From assembly GCF_002868715.1 (NCBI RefSeq), contig NZ_PKLZ01000008.1, positions 248,001 to 312,000 of the forward strand: a stretch of 64,000 nt of DNA. The letters are read 5' to 3'. The notes beneath the pieces were generated by a model. The model saw only the letters and a program-made list of their open reading frames with translations. It was not told the origin of the DNA and searched no databases. The number at the start of each line of letters is the position of its first letter. Position 1 is the first letter of the stretch. Below, one piece after another: positions 25,878 through 42,058 of the stretch. The position numbers and the translations under genes were made by a program. Source of the DNA: Kineobactrum sediminis (GTDB taxonomy: Bacteria; Pseudomonadota; Gammaproteobacteria; Pseudomonadales; Halieaceae).

Positions 25878-26919
25878 GTGCTTGATACCCTTCCCTGTGT
25901 TCGATCAATTCTGCCAATACAGCGGTGGCGTAACTACCCGGTGCCAGACTGAAACTGATCAGCAGGCTACCATCATCACAAAACTGCCAGTTAAAGTCAT
26001 CCGGCAGCAACCTGGCAGAGCGATAGGCCAGTGCCAGGCCAGCCGATTCGAGGAACCGGCAGACGGATGTTTCTTCAGCCAGTGCCATGGCCTGTTGCGC
26101 CAACTGTGGCTCTGCCTGTAATACCCGGCCCCGCCCCCACAGGGGCAAACCGGGGTGGATATCGCCACTCGCTGCGCGGGCCTCGATATCAGCGTCCACG
26201 GACGTACAGGAAAACAGGCTGCGGGAGCCCTGCAACATGCAAACGTCCCCTGCCAGTATACGGTCCCAGGTGCCCTCGCGTACCCGCTGCGCCAGTACGG
26301 TGTTGAACAATTGCCCGCGCAAAGCCGACAGCAACAAGCTGCGCTGGTTGTGGGAAAGCTTACGCCCCCCGCCATCCCGCTGTTGCCACTGTCGCGCCTG
26401 AACCAGGGTGGAACCGCCGCGACCGAAGCGCTGTTCACCAAAATAGTTGGGTACGCCGTGCTGCCGCAGCAATTGTAATCTCTGCTCCAGAGCTGCCAGG
26501 TCACCCTCCAGCTTGCGCAGGCGCAACTCAAAATGGTTGCTGCGATGCACTCCACGCTTGAGTTTGCGCGTGTGGCGGGCACAGGCGAGCACGTCAATAT
26601 CGCCCTGTGAAGCCAACCGCTGCCAGTCGGGCTCCTCCCTCCCGGCCATACGCACACTGACCCACTGGCTGGTCACCGCGTTGCGGTCCTTGAGGCCGCT
26701 ATAACCGATGTCACGCAAATGAATACCGCTGACCCCGGACACCCGTTGCAGCAGGTCCTGGGTATTGAGACCGCGTTTCTGCAGGTGCAGGAACACGTGT
26801 TCGCCCTCTCCCTCGGGCTCAAAGCCCAGCTGCTCGCGTACGACAAAATCTTCCGGTACGCTGCGCAGTACGCCGCGGGCCGGCAATACTGGCGATACTC
26901 TGGGCCAGTTGTTACTCAC
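25858..26919 (-). CDS. truD: tRNA pseudouridine(13) synthase TruD
   Basis: 353 residues with GTG start ([16 protein letters not shown]). The catalytic Asp is in [28 protein letters not shown] and the TRUD insert follow. It converts U13 of tRNA-Glu to pseudouridine. GTGA overlap with ispF upstream, and the end overlaps the pcm start, so it is tightly coupled within the ispD-ispF-truD-pcm cluster. Confidence 0.96.
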   Translation of the reverse strand: MSNNWPRVSPVLPARGVLRSVPEDFVVREQLGFEPEGEGEHVFLHLQKRGLNTQDLLQRVSGVSGIHLRDIGYSGLKDRNAVTSQWVSVRMAGREEPDWQRLASQGDIDVLACARHTRKLKRGVHRSNHFELRLRKLEGDLAALEQRLQLLRQHGVPNYFGEQRFGRGGSTLVQARQWQQRDGGGRKLSHNQRSLLLSALRGQLFNTVLAQRVREGTWDRILAGDVCMLQGSRSLFSCTSVDADIEARAASGDIHPGLPLWGRGRVLQAEPQLAQQAMALAEETSVCRFLESAGLALAYRSARLLPDDFNWQFCDDGSLLISFSLAPGSYATAVLAELIEHREGYQARGNGSE

Positions 26920-27395
26920 TGTGATACGGGTGACAGAAGGACCACCGCATAAGCGGCAACACCTTCACCACGACCGGTGAAGCCGAGCTGTTCGGTCGTC
27001 GTTGCCTTGACGTTAACCCGACCGACATCGGTTTCCAGATCCGCCGCCAGATTGGCTTCCATCAACGGGATATGCGGTGCCATACGAGGAGCCTGGGCAA
27101 CAATAGTCGCATCCATGTTTTCCAGTATCCAGCCCAGTTCAGTCACTTGTGCCACCACCGCGCGCAACAGGATCCGGCTATCCACCCCGGCCAGGGCGGG
27201 ATCACTGTCTGGGAAATGACGACCGATATCACCGCGACCAATCGCGCCCAGCAAGGCATCGCACAGCGCATGAATCAACACATCACCATCAGAATGTGCC
27301 TGCAAGCCACGGCTATAGGGTATCGTCGCTCCACCGATTACAATGGCATCGCCATCGCCGAAACGGTGCACATCATAACCCTGTCCAATTCGCAC
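26916..27395 (-). CDS. ispF: 2-C-methyl-D-erythritol 2,4-cyclodiphosphate synthase
   Basis: 159 residues, normal length, GTG start with GGAGG 8 bases upstream. Forms the cyclic diphosphate in the MEP isoprenoid pathway. Zinc ligands are in [10 protein letters not shown] (Asp and His) and [18 protein letters not shown]; the trimer-forming [15 protein letters not shown] is at the C-terminus. Follows ispD by 3 bases. Confidence 0.97.
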   Translation of the reverse strand: MRIGQGYDVHRFGDGDAIVIGGATIPYSRGLQAHSDGDVLIHALCDALLGAIGRGDIGRHFPDSDPALAGVDSRILLRAVVAQVTELGWILENMDATIVAQAPRMAPHIPLMEANLAADLETDVGRVNVKATTTEQLGFTGRGEGVAAYAVVLLSPVSQ

Positions 27396-27398
27396 GCG

Positions 27399-28115
27399 TC
27401 AGGCCTCCGGGGCCACTATGGCAGCGTCGCCGCCGAGATAAAATGCCGCCACCTCGAGGTCGCCGGGCGTGGTGACCTTGAGATTGCGGGAAGAACCTGG
27501 AACTACCATGACCGGATAGCCGGCCCACTCCATGGCGGAAGCTTCATCAGTCACCTCGACACCTGCCTGACGTGCGCCGGCAAGGGCGCCGGCGAGTTCG
27601 CCCAGGCGGAACATCTGCGGGGTTTGCGCGCGCCATAAGTGGCGACGATCAAGCGTTTTCTCTACTCGCCCCGCGCTATCGACCTGCTTGATTGTGTCCA
27701 CCACCGGTTCTGCCAGCAACGCGCCGCTACCGCTGCTCTCTACCTGCACCATGAGGCGCCTGATGTCGGCGGGGTCTATACAGGGCCGCGCGGCGTCGTG
27801 GACCAACACCCAGTCGTCATCGGCCGCCAGGGGCTGTAATGCGTGCAGCGCGGCGAGGACCGAATCCGCCCGTTGCGCCCCACCCGGCGTTGTCTGTACA
27901 CGGGCCAAACCCGCCAGCTCAGCGGCCCGGGGATCATCAGGGCTTACTGCGACCATTATCCCGCGGATATCGTCACAGGCCAGCAATGCCCGCAAGCTGT
28001 GCCGTAGCAGGCTGGCACCGGCAACTTCCAGATACTGCTTGGGACGCGTTGCCAGCATGCGGACACCAACACCCGCCGCGGGAACAACCCCCCAACACTG
28101 CACGTGTTTACTCAT
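27399..28115 (-). CDS. ispD: 2-C-methyl-D-erythritol 4-phosphate cytidylyltransferase
   Basis: 238 residues. WGVVPAAGVGVRMLATRPKQ is the CTP-binding loop, VLVHDAARPC the substrate/metal motif, and TDEASAMEWAG the family signature near the end. Transfers CMP to MEP in the cytosol. The ATG overlaps the ftsB stop (ATGA), the common ftsB-ispD-ispF order. Confidence 0.97.
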   Translation of the reverse strand: MSKHVQCWGVVPAAGVGVRMLATRPKQYLEVAGASLLRHSLRALLACDDIRGIMVAVSPDDPRAAELAGLARVQTTPGGAQRADSVLAALHALQPLAADDDWVLVHDAARPCIDPADIRRLMVQVESSGSGALLAEPVVDTIKQVDSAGRVEKTLDRRHLWRAQTPQMFRLGELAGALAGARQAGVEVTDEASAMEWAGYPVMVVPGSSRNLKVTTPGDLEVAAFYLGGDAAIVAPEA

Positions 28116-28423
28116 TCCTTATCGCTATCCGACCGTCGCACAGCCGGGTCTGCCGGCACCGCAAACTGGTAAAATATCTCTCCCTCGCGCACCAGGCCAA
28201 GCTGCTCCCGGGCTCGCTGTTCCAGGCCTTCATTTCCGGTTTGCAAGTCCAGCACCTCGCGCTCAAGCCTGCCATTGCGCTCGCGCAGCTCGCGGTTGAT
28301 TTCGTCCTGTTCCGCCACTTCCACTTCCAGCCGGTGCATCTCAGCCAGGCTTCCCTCGGCAAACCAGAGCCGGTACTGCAGCATTACCAGTATTAGAGCC
28401 AGTACCAGCAGCACACTACGCAT
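28112..28423 (-). CDS. ftsB: Cell division protein FtsB
   Basis: 103 residues from ATG 28423; the frame is open upstream inside eno but MRSVLLVLALILVMLQYRLW is the family start. One N-terminal membrane helix, then a coiled coil (EMHRLEVEVAEQDEINREL and RLEREVLDLQTGNEG) and a tail with REGEIFYQF. FtsB links FtsL and FtsQ at the divisome in the inner membrane. Lies one base behind eno and overlaps ispD. Confidence 0.93.
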   Translation of the reverse strand: MRSVLLVLALILVMLQYRLWFAEGSLAEMHRLEVEVAEQDEINRELRERNGRLEREVLDLQTGNEGLEQRAREQLGLVREGEIFYQFAVPADPAVRRSDSDKE

Positions 28424-28424
28424 A

Positions 28425-32304
<3,880 letters not shown>

Positions 32305-32400
32305 TCAGGTAACGCGCAAGACGACAACAGGAGTGCTGGCGGGAGAGCGCGAAACCGGCGAAAAGATGGGAAATCAGATTAGCAGAAAGGGGCGTTCAGC

Positions 32401-33765
32401 TCAATCCGCAGCAGTGTAAGTATTTCGTATCCAGTCTGGTCGCCAGACTTCCTCGTCCCCGCCGGGAACGACCCGGCTGGAGACACAGAACCACAGGTCT
32501 GCCACCGCCACCAGCTCCCCCGCCAGGTACAGTAGTGGCACCCTGTCGCGCCACCAGGGCGGCACGGCGGCCTCCTGCAGCAGCTTCTTCAGGCGCTGGC
32601 TGCCGTTGCGCCCCAGTGGCCGACAGCGCTCGCCGCCGCGACGCCAGCCCAGGGTAAGGTGCTCACCCGGTTCAAGCAGGATACCAGGGCCGGAGCCGGC
32701 CGCCTGCAGGGAAAGCTCCCCCACCCCCGGCAAGGACAGTACATCGCCTGGCGCCAGCCTCACGGCAGGGTCCAGGGAATGATTCCATGGTCCCGGCTCC
32801 ATTACGGGCAGCCGGTATACGCCATCGCCAAAACGCTGCAGCCGATAGCCACCACAATCAAGTACCGGACTACCCCCGGCAGCGAGCTGGCGCAGAAATT
32901 CGAGCATTGGAGCCTGGGCGGGCATCGGCAGATGCTGCCCGGCCAACCAGTCCCGCAGCACCAGCACTCGCATATCGAGCGGCATATCCAGCAGATCGGG
33001 TAATGCCATGCCGGGATCTCCGAAGATACTGGTGACCGCTACGGGCGCCGGCAGTAACTGCTGTAGAACATTTGCCGAAGCCGCCAACTGGCGTGCGGAG
33101 CGGGTAGCGGTCTCGCGGACCGCCGGCCAGCGCTGCTCCAATAAGGGAACAATCTCGTGCCGCAGGAAATTGCGGTCGTGGGAGATGTCGGTATTGGAAG
33201 GATCTTCCACCCAGGCCAATCGATGCCTGCGGGCGTACTCTGCGAGGGCATGGCGGGGAAAAGCCAGCAGGGGCCGGTGCAATACCTGACTGCCGAACGG
33301 GCGCCTCGACGGCATACCCTGCAGGCCGCGGAGGCCGGCGCCGCGCAAAAGACGCAGCAGAATGGTTTCCAGCTGATCGTCCTGGTGATGGGCGAAAAAC
33401 ACTGCATCCCCTGGCTCCAGCAACTCGGCAAGCGCGTGGTAGCGCGCATCGCGAGCCGCTGCCTCAACACCTTTTCCGGCACAGGCCACCTCTACCCGAC
33501 GCACCACAAGAGGCACCTCGAGCCCGGCACAAACCTGCCGGCAATGCAGCTCCCAGGCCTGGGCCTGCGCCTGCAAGCCATGGTTAACATGCACAGCGAC
33601 AAGCTCGGGAGGTTGCGGACAGGAAAGGCAATAACGGTTCAGAAGGTGCAACAGGACTGTGGAATCAAGCCCGCCACTAAAGGCCAGCAACCAGCGTCGC
33701 GCCGGCTCCAGAACCTTCAGTGCAGGCGCCAGGGACGAAAGTTCCAGGGCATCAGCAGTATTCAT
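32401..33765 (-). CDS. tilS: tRNA(Ile)-lysidine synthase TilS
   Basis: 454 residues. Modifies C34 of tRNA-Ile(CAU) to lysidine using ATP. The P-loop-like SGGLDS motif is in LLAFSGGLDSTVLLHL (about 27-42); FFAHHQDDQLETILLRLLRG is the second conserved block. The C-terminal TilS domain with LGWRRGGERCRPLGRNGSQRLKKLL is intact. Lies between accA and pyrG on the same strand; the 129-base gap to pyrG has no strong hairpin. Confidence 0.95.
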   Translation of the reverse strand: MNTADALELSSLAPALKVLEPARRWLLAFSGGLDSTVLLHLLNRYCLSCPQPPELVAVHVNHGLQAQAQAWELHCRQVCAGLEVPLVVRRVEVACAGKGVEAAARDARYHALAELLEPGDAVFFAHHQDDQLETILLRLLRGAGLRGLQGMPSRRPFGSQVLHRPLLAFPRHALAEYARRHRLAWVEDPSNTDISHDRNFLRHEIVPLLEQRWPAVRETATRSARQLAASANVLQQLLPAPVAVTSIFGDPGMALPDLLDMPLDMRVLVLRDWLAGQHLPMPAQAPMLEFLRQLAAGGSPVLDCGGYRLQRFGDGVYRLPVMEPGPWNHSLDPAVRLAPGDVLSLPGVGELSLQAAGSGPGILLEPGEHLTLGWRRGGERCRPLGRNGSQRLKKLLQEAAVPPWWRDRVPLLYLAGELVAVADLWFCVSSRVVPGGDEEVWRPDWIRNTYTAAD

Positions 33766-33794
33766 GCATCAACCACCCGGCGGTGGCAACGGAG

Positions 33795-34742
33795 TCAGTT
33801 GCCGTAGGACATCAGGCGCTGGTAGCGCTGTTCAAGCATTTCCTCCAGCGGAATCTGCTCCAGCCGTTCCAGCTGGCCGACGAGATGCGCCTGGATACGC
33901 TCCGCCATCAGGTCGACATCACGATGAGCGCCACCCATGGGCTCCGGGATGGTGGCATCGATAATACCCAACTCCTGCAACACCGATGAGGTCACCCCCA
34001 TGGCTGCGGCGGCATCGGGTGCATTGGCCGTACTTTTCCAGATGATATTGGCGCACCCTTCCGGTGAAATCACGAAATAGGTCGCGTACTGCAACATCAC
34101 CAGGTGATCGCCAACACCGATACCCAGCGCACCGCCGGAACTACCTTCACCGATAACCACGCAGACAACGGGTGTCGCCAGCCGCGACATGGCAGCAAGG
34201 TTCTGGGCGATGGCCTCACTGATCCCACGTTCCTCGGAATCGATGCCTGGATACGCCCCGGGGGTATCGATCAGGGTGATAACCGGCATCTTGAAGCGTT
34301 CGGCCATCTGCATTAGGCGCAGGGCCTTGCGATAGCCTTCGGGTTTGGGCATCCCGAAATTACGCATGACCTTGTCCCGGACCGCGCGCCCCTTTTCCTG
34401 GCCGATAACCATCACCGGGCGACCACGCAAACGGGCGATACCGCCTACAATGGCGTGATCGTCTCCGAAGTGGCGGTCACCGTGCAGCTCATCAAAATCA
34501 GTAAATACCCGTGGCAGATAATCCAGGGTGTAGGGACGCTGGGGGTGACGGGCGACCTTGACCGTGTCCCAGGCGCTGAGATTGGTAAAGATCTTTTCCG
34601 TGAGCCTGGCGCTCTTTTCACGCAGGGTACGAATCTCTTCACTGATATTGATGTCGGCATCGGACCCCACCAACTGCAGCTCTTCGATCTTGACCTCAAG
34701 CTCGGCGATGGGCTGTTCAAAATCAAGGTAATTGGGGTTCAT
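33795..34742 (-). CDS. accA: Acetyl-CoA carboxylase carboxyltransferase alpha subunit
   Basis: 315 residues, the usual length (about 319). With AccD it carboxylates acetyl-CoA to malonyl-CoA in fatty acid synthesis. [19 protein letters not shown] opens the protein; [37 protein letters not shown] and [15 protein letters not shown] are the crotonase-like core. tilS follows 29 bases later. Confidence 0.97.
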   Translation of the reverse strand: MNPNYLDFEQPIAELEVKIEELQLVGSDADINISEEIRTLREKSARLTEKIFTNLSAWDTVKVARHPQRPYTLDYLPRVFTDFDELHGDRHFGDDHAIVGGIARLRGRPVMVIGQEKGRAVRDKVMRNFGMPKPEGYRKALRLMQMAERFKMPVITLIDTPGAYPGIDSEERGISEAIAQNLAAMSRLATPVVCVVIGEGSSGGALGIGVGDHLVMLQYATYFVISPEGCANIIWKSTANAPDAAAAMGVTSSVLQELGIIDATIPEPMGGAHRDVDLMAERIQAHLVGQLERLEQIPLEEMLEQRYQRLMSYGN

Positions 34743-34822
34743 GCAGTCTCTTTCTCAACAGAATCGAAGGACGCCAGTGTACAAAATTAATCGCCCAGGC
34801 ACCAATCTTGCGGCGACGGGTT

Positions 34823-36127
34823 TCAGCCGCCGACCAGACTGATCATTACCCCGGCCGCTACCGCAGAGCCAACGACACCCGCCACATTGGGCCCCATGGC
34901 ATGCATCAACAGGTAATTATGGGGGTCTGCTTCCAGGCCGAGCTTGTTACTGACCCGCGCTGCCATCGGCACTGCCGAGACGCCCGCGGAACCTATCAGC
35001 GGGTTCAGGGGGGTGCTGCCAAAGCGGTTCATCAACTTGGCAATCAACACCCCGGACGCGGTGCCAATCGCAAAAGCCACAATGCCCAGGGCAAGAATGC
35101 CCAGAGTGTTGATATCAAGGAACTTGTCCGCCACCAGTTTGGAGCCTACCGACAGCCCCAGGAAAATCGTAGTGATGTTAATCAGCGCATTCTGGGCGGT
35201 ATCGGTCAGGCGCCCCACCACGCCACATTCTTTCATCAGGTTACCGAAACAGAACATACCCAGTAACGGCGCAGCTGCCGGCAGCAACAGTGCCACCAGG
35301 ATCAACAGTACCAGCGGGAATACGATTTTTTCACGGCGCGAGACCACCCGCAGCTGGGTCATTACTATCCTGCGCTCGGCTTCAGTGGTCAGGGCGCGCA
35401 TGATTGGCGGCTGGATCAACGGCACCAGCGCCATGTATGAATACGCCGCCACGGCGATGGGACCGAGCAGGTCAGGTGCCAGGACACTGGATACGTAAAT
35501 GGCGGTAGGCCCGTCGGCACCACCGATAATGCCGATCGCCGCGGCATCCGCCAGGCTGAAATCCATCACTCCCAGGGCGGTGAGGCCCACGGCGCCAAGC
35601 ACCGTGGCAAAGATGCCAAACTGGGCGGCCGCACCCAGAAACAGCGTTTTCGGATTCGCCAGCAGGGGCCCGAAATCGGTCATTGCTCCGACGCCCATAA
35701 AGATAACCAGCGGCGCAACCCCGCTGGCGATAGCCACCACATAAAAGCTATGCAGCATGCCGTCGGCATAGCCGGCCGCTTCCGCGACGCGGGTTGCCGT
35801 CAGGTGCTCTGCGGCACCCGCCTGGGAAAGCGCCGCCAGCAGTGCCTTGCCACTCTCCAGGGCATTGGCGCCGAGGGCCGTTGCCATTTGTGCCAGCACC
35901 TGCGGATCACCGCCATAAATGGCGTTTTCCGCCGCCGAATAGGCCAGCCCGGCACCGGGGATATTGGCCATGATGCCGCCAAAACCTATCGGCACCAGCA
36001 GCAGCGGCTCAAATCCCTTGCGAATCGCAAGGAACAATAGCGCGATGCCCACCAGGATCATGAACGCCTGGCCGGGCTCGAACTGGGCAAGGCCGGTGGA
36101 GTGCCACAGCCGTAACAGGTTATCCAT
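34823..36127 (-). CDS. oadB: Sodium-pumping oxaloacetate decarboxylase beta subunit
   Basis: 434 residues, about nine or more membrane helices. It carries out decarboxylation of the carboxybiotin and pumps Na+ out. [15 protein letters not shown] holds the Asp used in Na+ transport; [14 protein letters not shown] and [13 protein letters not shown] are conserved loops. Five bases behind oadA. Last gene of oadGAB. The complex would use oxaloacetate to energise the membrane, or run with PEP carboxylase. Confidence 0.95.
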   Translation of the reverse strand: MDNLLRLWHSTGLAQFEPGQAFMILVGIALLFLAIRKGFEPLLLVPIGFGGIMANIPGAGLAYSAAENAIYGGDPQVLAQMATALGANALESGKALLAALSQAGAAEHLTATRVAEAAGYADGMLHSFYVVAIASGVAPLVIFMGVGAMTDFGPLLANPKTLFLGAAAQFGIFATVLGAVGLTALGVMDFSLADAAAIGIIGGADGPTAIYVSSVLAPDLLGPIAVAAYSYMALVPLIQPPIMRALTTEAERRIVMTQLRVVSRREKIVFPLVLLILVALLLPAAAPLLGMFCFGNLMKECGVVGRLTDTAQNALINITTIFLGLSVGSKLVADKFLDINTLGILALGIVAFAIGTASGVLIAKLMNRFGSTPLNPLIGSAGVSAVPMAARVSNKLGLEADPHNYLLMHAMGPNVAGVVGSAVAAGVMISLVGG

Positions 36128-36132
36128 TGGGG

Positions 36133-37941
36133 TTAATCCAGGGTAATCAGTGTGTCGCCCACGACTACGGTGTCGCCGACCTTGACTTCAACACTCGCGA
36201 CCCTGCCATCCCGCGGCGCGCGCACCTCGGTTTCCATCTTCATCGCCTCGAGTATGACGATGATATCGCCGGCACTCACGGTATCGCCGGGTGCCACTGT
36301 CACCTTGAAGATATTGCCCGCCAGGGGCGCGGGCAGCGGCTGGCCCTGCGCCTCGGCCTGGGTCTGCGGCAGTTGCTGCGGTTGCGGCGATGACGCCGCC
36401 ACCGAGCTTATATCGCCACCTTCAGCCACTTCCACCACGTAGGCCTGACCGTTCACCTTCACCGTGTACACAGCGGCTTCGGTTGTTGCAGCGGCAACCG
36501 CTGGCGAGCTTTCCGGCGCGGCCTCGACATCAGCGGCCGCTGTTGGCACCGGCTCAAAAGCGTCGGGGTCGCCGCGGTGTTCGAGAAACCTCAGCCCAAT
36601 CTGTGGAAACAGCGCGTAGGTCAGCACATCGTCCACTTCGTTATCGCCACTGGCCAGCGCAATGCCCTTTTCCTCCGCCAGGCTATGCAGTTCCGAGGTC
36701 AGCGCATCCATCTCCGGTTCCAGCAAATCCGCAGGTCGACAGGTAATCACTTCTGCACCCTCGAGTACCCGTTCCTGCAATGCCTTGTTCACCGGTGCCG
36801 GGGTGGCGCCGTACTCGCCCTTGAGTACACCCGCGGTCTCACGTGAAATGGATTGATAGCGCTCTCCGGTAAGCACATTGATAACGGCCTGGGTACCCAC
36901 AATCTGTGAGGTAGGCGTTACCAGGGGAATAAACCCCAGGTCTTCGCGGACCCGTGGTATTTCCTCCAGCACGGCATCCATTTTATCGGCGGCACCCTGT
37001 TCCCGCAGCTGGCTCTCCATATTGGTCAGCATACCGCCGGGCACCTGGGCAACCAGGATACGGGCATCCACTCCGCGCAGGGAGCCTTCGAAATGCTGGT
37101 ACTTTTTTCGCACTTCGCGGAAATAGGCGGCTATCGAGGCCAGCTGTTCGATATCCAGGCCGGTGTCGCGCTCGGTACCCGCAAGTATGGCCACCACGGA
37201 CTCGGTGGGAGAGTGACCATAGGTCATGGACATCGAGGAAATGGAAGTATCCACGTTATCGATACCGGCTTCGACACACTTGAGAATGGTCGCGGTGGAC
37301 AGGCCGGTCGTGGCGTGGCACTGCATATGGATGGGAATGGCGCAACTTGCTTTCAGCCGTTTTACCAGTTCAAAGCCCTCATAAGGTCGCAACAGGCCCG
37401 CCATATCCTTGATGGCAATGGAGTCCGCACCCATATCCTCTATGCGCTTACCCTGGTCAATCCAGGTATCAATGCTGTGTACCGGGCTTAAGGTGTAAGA
37501 GATGGTACCCTGGGCGTGCTTGCCCACGGCCTTTACCGCCTGCAGCGCCACTTCAATATTGCGCATATCATTCATGGCATCAAATACCCTGAATACATCA
37601 ACGCCGTTGTGAGCCGCACGTTCAACGAACTTGCGCACGACGTCATCGGCATAATGGCGATAACCGAGAATATTCTGCCCCCTCAAGAGCATCTGCTGCG
37701 GGGTCCGGGGCATGGCCTGCTTGAGTTCACGGATACGCACCCACGGGTCTTCGCCCAGGTAGCGGATACAGGCATCGAACGTGGCACCTCCCCAGGACTC
37801 CAGGGACCAGAAACCGACCTTGTCGAGTTCTGCGGCAATGGGCAGCATGTCATCCAGCCGCATGCGAGTGGCCAGCAGGGACTGGTGCGCGTCGCGAAGA
37901 ACGACATCGGTGATACCCAGGGGGCGTTTGTTATCGTGCAT
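36133..37941 (-). CDS. oadA: Oxaloacetate decarboxylase alpha subunit (biotinylated)
   Basis: 602 residues in three parts: carboxyltransferase TIM barrel ([32 protein letters not shown]), PYC_OADA association domain, an Ala/Pro-rich linker at about 460-520 and a biotinyl domain. The biotin Lys is Lys568 in EAMKMETE. It moves the carboxyl group of oxaloacetate to biotin in the cytosol and docks on OadB. Middle gene of the oadGAB operon; ATG start. Confidence 0.97.
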   Translation of the reverse strand: MHDNKRPLGITDVVLRDAHQSLLATRMRLDDMLPIAAELDKVGFWSLESWGGATFDACIRYLGEDPWVRIRELKQAMPRTPQQMLLRGQNILGYRHYADDVVRKFVERAAHNGVDVFRVFDAMNDMRNIEVALQAVKAVGKHAQGTISYTLSPVHSIDTWIDQGKRIEDMGADSIAIKDMAGLLRPYEGFELVKRLKASCAIPIHMQCHATTGLSTATILKCVEAGIDNVDTSISSMSMTYGHSPTESVVAILAGTERDTGLDIEQLASIAAYFREVRKKYQHFEGSLRGVDARILVAQVPGGMLTNMESQLREQGAADKMDAVLEEIPRVREDLGFIPLVTPTSQIVGTQAVINVLTGERYQSISRETAGVLKGEYGATPAPVNKALQERVLEGAEVITCRPADLLEPEMDALTSELHSLAEEKGIALASGDNEVDDVLTYALFPQIGLRFLEHRGDPDAFEPVPTAAADVEAAPESSPAVAAATTEAAVYTVKVNGQAYVVEVAEGGDISSVAASSPQPQQLPQTQAEAQGQPLPAPLAGNIFKVTVAPGDTVSAGDIIVILEAMKMETEVRAPRDGRVASVEVKVGDTVVVGDTLITLD

Positions 37942-37981
37942 GGGAGGACAACCTCATAAGTAGCTCATTAGCCCGGCCCGC

Positions 37982-38242
37982 TCAGTGCTTGCCGGCCCGA
38001 TGGCGGTGGATCGCTGCGGCGATAACGGCCGTTAGCTGTGCATCTTCAGCGCCGGCAACAGGGGCGGGGCGCTGCGCGCGAGGCATTACCGGTAACGGCT
38101 CGGCCTCCGGGAAATATCGCGTCATCAGCCGCGACGTCAGGCTGGTGACAACAACCAGCAGGGACAGAAATACCGCCACCGAGCCGATGCCAAACACCAT
38201 CAGCTCAACGCCCTGCATGAAAATATCGGCCTGTTCCGCCAC
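37982..38242 (-). CDS. oadG: Oxaloacetate decarboxylase gamma subunit
   Basis: 86 residues, GTG start. One membrane helix (VELMVFGIGSVAVFLSLLVVV), a Pro-rich hinge and a C-terminal tail ending in HRHRAGKH, the His-rich end that binds zinc in this family. It holds alpha and beta subunits together. First gene of the operon; a start 40 bases before oadA. Confidence 0.92.
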   Translation of the reverse strand: MAEQADIFMQGVELMVFGIGSVAVFLSLLVVVTSLTSRLMTRYFPEAEPLPVMPRAQRPAPVAGAEDAQLTAVIAAAIHRHRAGKH

Positions 38243-38365
38243 GCTATATAACGCCTCAGTCTAAAAAACCCTGTCGCTATGATAAATCAAGAAGGGTGGC
38301 CGGCGCCAATTTGCGTAATGCCGCCCCGCCCCGGTTTCATTGCAGCAACGCTAAAGCGTAGCAGG

Positions 38366-38371
38366 TATACT
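38366..38371 (+). promoter_or_regulatory. Candidate -10 of dusC
   Basis: TATACT, 24 bases before the TTG start. No clear -35 at the right spacing. The 153-base divergent region to oadG holds no other gene. Confidence 0.4.
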
Positions 38372-38395
38372 GGGGCCCAACATGAGGGGCTGATC

Positions 38396-40176
<1,781 letters not shown>

Positions 40177-40194
40177 GGGCTTAAACGCTCATAG

Positions 40195-40221
40195 CCCGGG
40201 AAAGCGCGACAGGCTCCCGGG
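40195..40221. terminator. Weak inverted repeat between convergent genes
   Basis: CCCGGGA (40195-40201) and TCCCGGG (40215-40221) with a 13-base loop, between the SDR and the M28 peptidase. No clear T tract follows on the plus strand, so a bidirectional terminator is only possible. Confidence 0.3.
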
Positions 40222-40229
40222 AACCATAG

Positions 40230-41888
40230 TCACTTTTCGTTCAGGGACTGCTCGCGAACAGGTGCAAATTCCACCCCCTGGTGCCAGCGTGGGAAATCCC
40301 GATTGCCGGCAAGTTCACTGCCCATGTGCAGTAGCAACAATACTTCCTGCGCCGCGCCCGACAAATCCCAGGCAGGATCGTACTCGTCGGAGGGCTTGTG
40401 ATAGTGGTTGGCTGTATAGTCCTTGAGCCGGGCGTCTCCCCAGGCTTTGCCATGTTCCACACTGTCGGTGGCATTGGTCAGGTACAGCGCCGGAATGCCG
40501 ACCTTGGCCAGGGAAAAGTGATCCGAGCGGTAATAGGAGCCTTTTTCAGGATAGGGTTCCTGCACCAGCGTCCGCCCCTGGGCAGTTGCCGCCGCCGCGA
40601 GATAATTTTCCAGTTCACTGTTGCCGAAACCGACTACCGCGACATCGCGGGTTTTGCCGATATTGCCGGCAGCGATATTGTCCATGTTGAAATTGGCCAC
40701 GGTATGGGCAGGCGCAAAGATCGGGTTTTCGCTGTAATACTTCGAACCGAGCAAACCCGACTCCTCGGCGGTAACCGCGAGGAACAGGATTGAACGCGCG
40801 GGCGCGGTCTCGGCCTGCATGAACTGCCTGGCCAGCGCAAACAGCCCGGCGATACCCGAGGCGTTATCACTGGCACCATTGTAAATATTATCGCCGGCAT
40901 CATCCGGACGCACGCCAAGATGATCCCAGTGCGCTGTGTAGATAATCACTTCCTCGGGGTGTTCAGACCCCGGGATCAGCGCCGCCACGTTACGCGACAG
41001 GCTGCTTCCGAGCGTATTCTGCAGCTGCACGGAAGCCGTGAAGCCCTGCAGTGGCTCGGCCTTGAAGTTGGCGTCCAACGCTGCGCGCTTGCTGGCATGA
41101 TAATCCCGTCCACTGGCGGCAAACAGGGCCTCTGCCTGTTGCACCGGAATCCAGCCTTCTATTGCCACCTTGTCCCGGTTGCCGTTGTCGGCCGTAAGAC
41201 CGATATTGGCCCCGGACCAGCTGTTTCTGACAACTTCCCAGGGATAGGCTGCCGCATCGGTCTCGTGCACGATCAGTACGCCCGCAGCACCCTGGCGCGC
41301 CGCTTCCGCGTACTTGTAGTCCCAGCGCCCGTAATAGGTCATGGCATTGCCGTTGAACAGCGCCGGGTCCTGGGTCGCAAAGCCCGGGTCATTGATCAGC
41401 ACCACCACGGTCTTGCCGGTTACATCGATGCCGGCGTAATCGTTCCAGCCACGTTCCGGCGCGTTAATACCATAGCCCACAAACACCAGTTCGGAAGCGC
41501 TGATACCGGTGGCGGCGACCTGCTGCTGGGTCGCCACCATCATTTCCTCACCATACGCCCAGTCAGCACTGAAATCGGGGCCCCGAATGGCCAGCACCGC
41601 AGAAGAGGCGCTGGTGACCGAGGTAATGGGCACTTCCTGGAACCAGCTACCTTTATTACCGGGCGTGGTGCCCAGGTCCGTGAACGCAGCCTCCAGCCAG
41701 GCAATGGTTTTTTCCTCACCCGCCGTGCCAGGCTCACGACCCGCGTAGGAATCGTCCGCCAGCTCTGCGATATGCAGATGCAGGTCTTTGACTATTTGTG
41801 CCTCGACCGTCGCTGTGGAAGGCTCGGCAAAAACCGTCGCGGCCGCCATCAGCAACCCTCCGGCCCATACGCTACTGAATTTGATCAT
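40230..41888 (-). CDS. M28-family zinc peptidase with PA domain
   Basis: 552 residues with signal peptide (MIKFSSVWAGGLLMAAATVFA), so exported. A PA insert lies at about 130-260. The M28 domain has TAHWDHLG, NIYNGASDNASGIAG, AVTAEESGLLGSKYY, NFNMDN and RSDHFSLAK: the His, Asp, Glu-Glu, Asp and His set that binds two zincs. An aminopeptidase type; it likely digests peptides for uptake. Divergent from modABC. Confidence 0.94.
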   Translation of the reverse strand: MIKFSSVWAGGLLMAAATVFAEPSTATVEAQIVKDLHLHIAELADDSYAGREPGTAGEEKTIAWLEAAFTDLGTTPGNKGSWFQEVPITSVTSASSAVLAIRGPDFSADWAYGEEMMVATQQQVAATGISASELVFVGYGINAPERGWNDYAGIDVTGKTVVVLINDPGFATQDPALFNGNAMTYYGRWDYKYAEAARQGAAGVLIVHETDAAAYPWEVVRNSWSGANIGLTADNGNRDKVAIEGWIPVQQAEALFAASGRDYHASKRAALDANFKAEPLQGFTASVQLQNTLGSSLSRNVAALIPGSEHPEEVIIYTAHWDHLGVRPDDAGDNIYNGASDNASGIAGLFALARQFMQAETAPARSILFLAVTAEESGLLGSKYYSENPIFAPAHTVANFNMDNIAAGNIGKTRDVAVVGFGNSELENYLAAAATAQGRTLVQEPYPEKGSYYRSDHFSLAKVGIPALYLTNATDSVEHGKAWGDARLKDYTANHYHKPSDEYDPAWDLSGAAQEVLLLLHMGSELAGNRDFPRWHQGVEFAPVREQSLNEK

Positions 41889-41984
41889 ACTATTTCCGTT
41901 AGGCTATTACCGATAGGCTGCCGATCATACCGCGTAATACCGGCGGCGCCTATCAGGGCATAATGACAGGACGCCGCGCTCGCA

Positions 41985-42014
41985 TTGCCGAGTTGGCGAA
42001 TCAGCCGATATACT
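41985..42014 (+). promoter_or_regulatory. Sigma-70 promoter of modABC
   Basis: TTGCCG (41985-41990), 18-base spacer, TATACT (42009-42014). Transcription would begin near 42021, just ahead of the palindrome at 42027. Confidence 0.55.
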
Positions 42015-42026
42015 GCCTCGCTTGTC

Positions 42027-42040
42027 CTGGTAATTACCAG
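42027..42040. promoter_or_regulatory. 14-bp perfect palindrome at the modABC start site
   Basis: CTGGTAATTACCAG is perfectly self-complementary and begins about 12 bases after the -10, over the expected transcription start. It looks like a repressor operator. It does not match the ModE site that I know (ATCGCTATATA-type arms). Confidence 0.55.
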
Positions 42041-42058
42041 AATCCACCGGTGCCCGTC

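Noticed and set aside
36340-36540. Repeat-like GCGGC/TGCGG tract in the minus-strand oadA region
   Set aside because: It is the Ala/Pro/Gln-rich linker before the biotin domain, normal for OadA, not a repeat element.
40920-41963. 347-codon open frame opposite the M28 peptidase
   Set aside because: Antisense shadow; the minus strand has a signal peptide and full zinc motifs.
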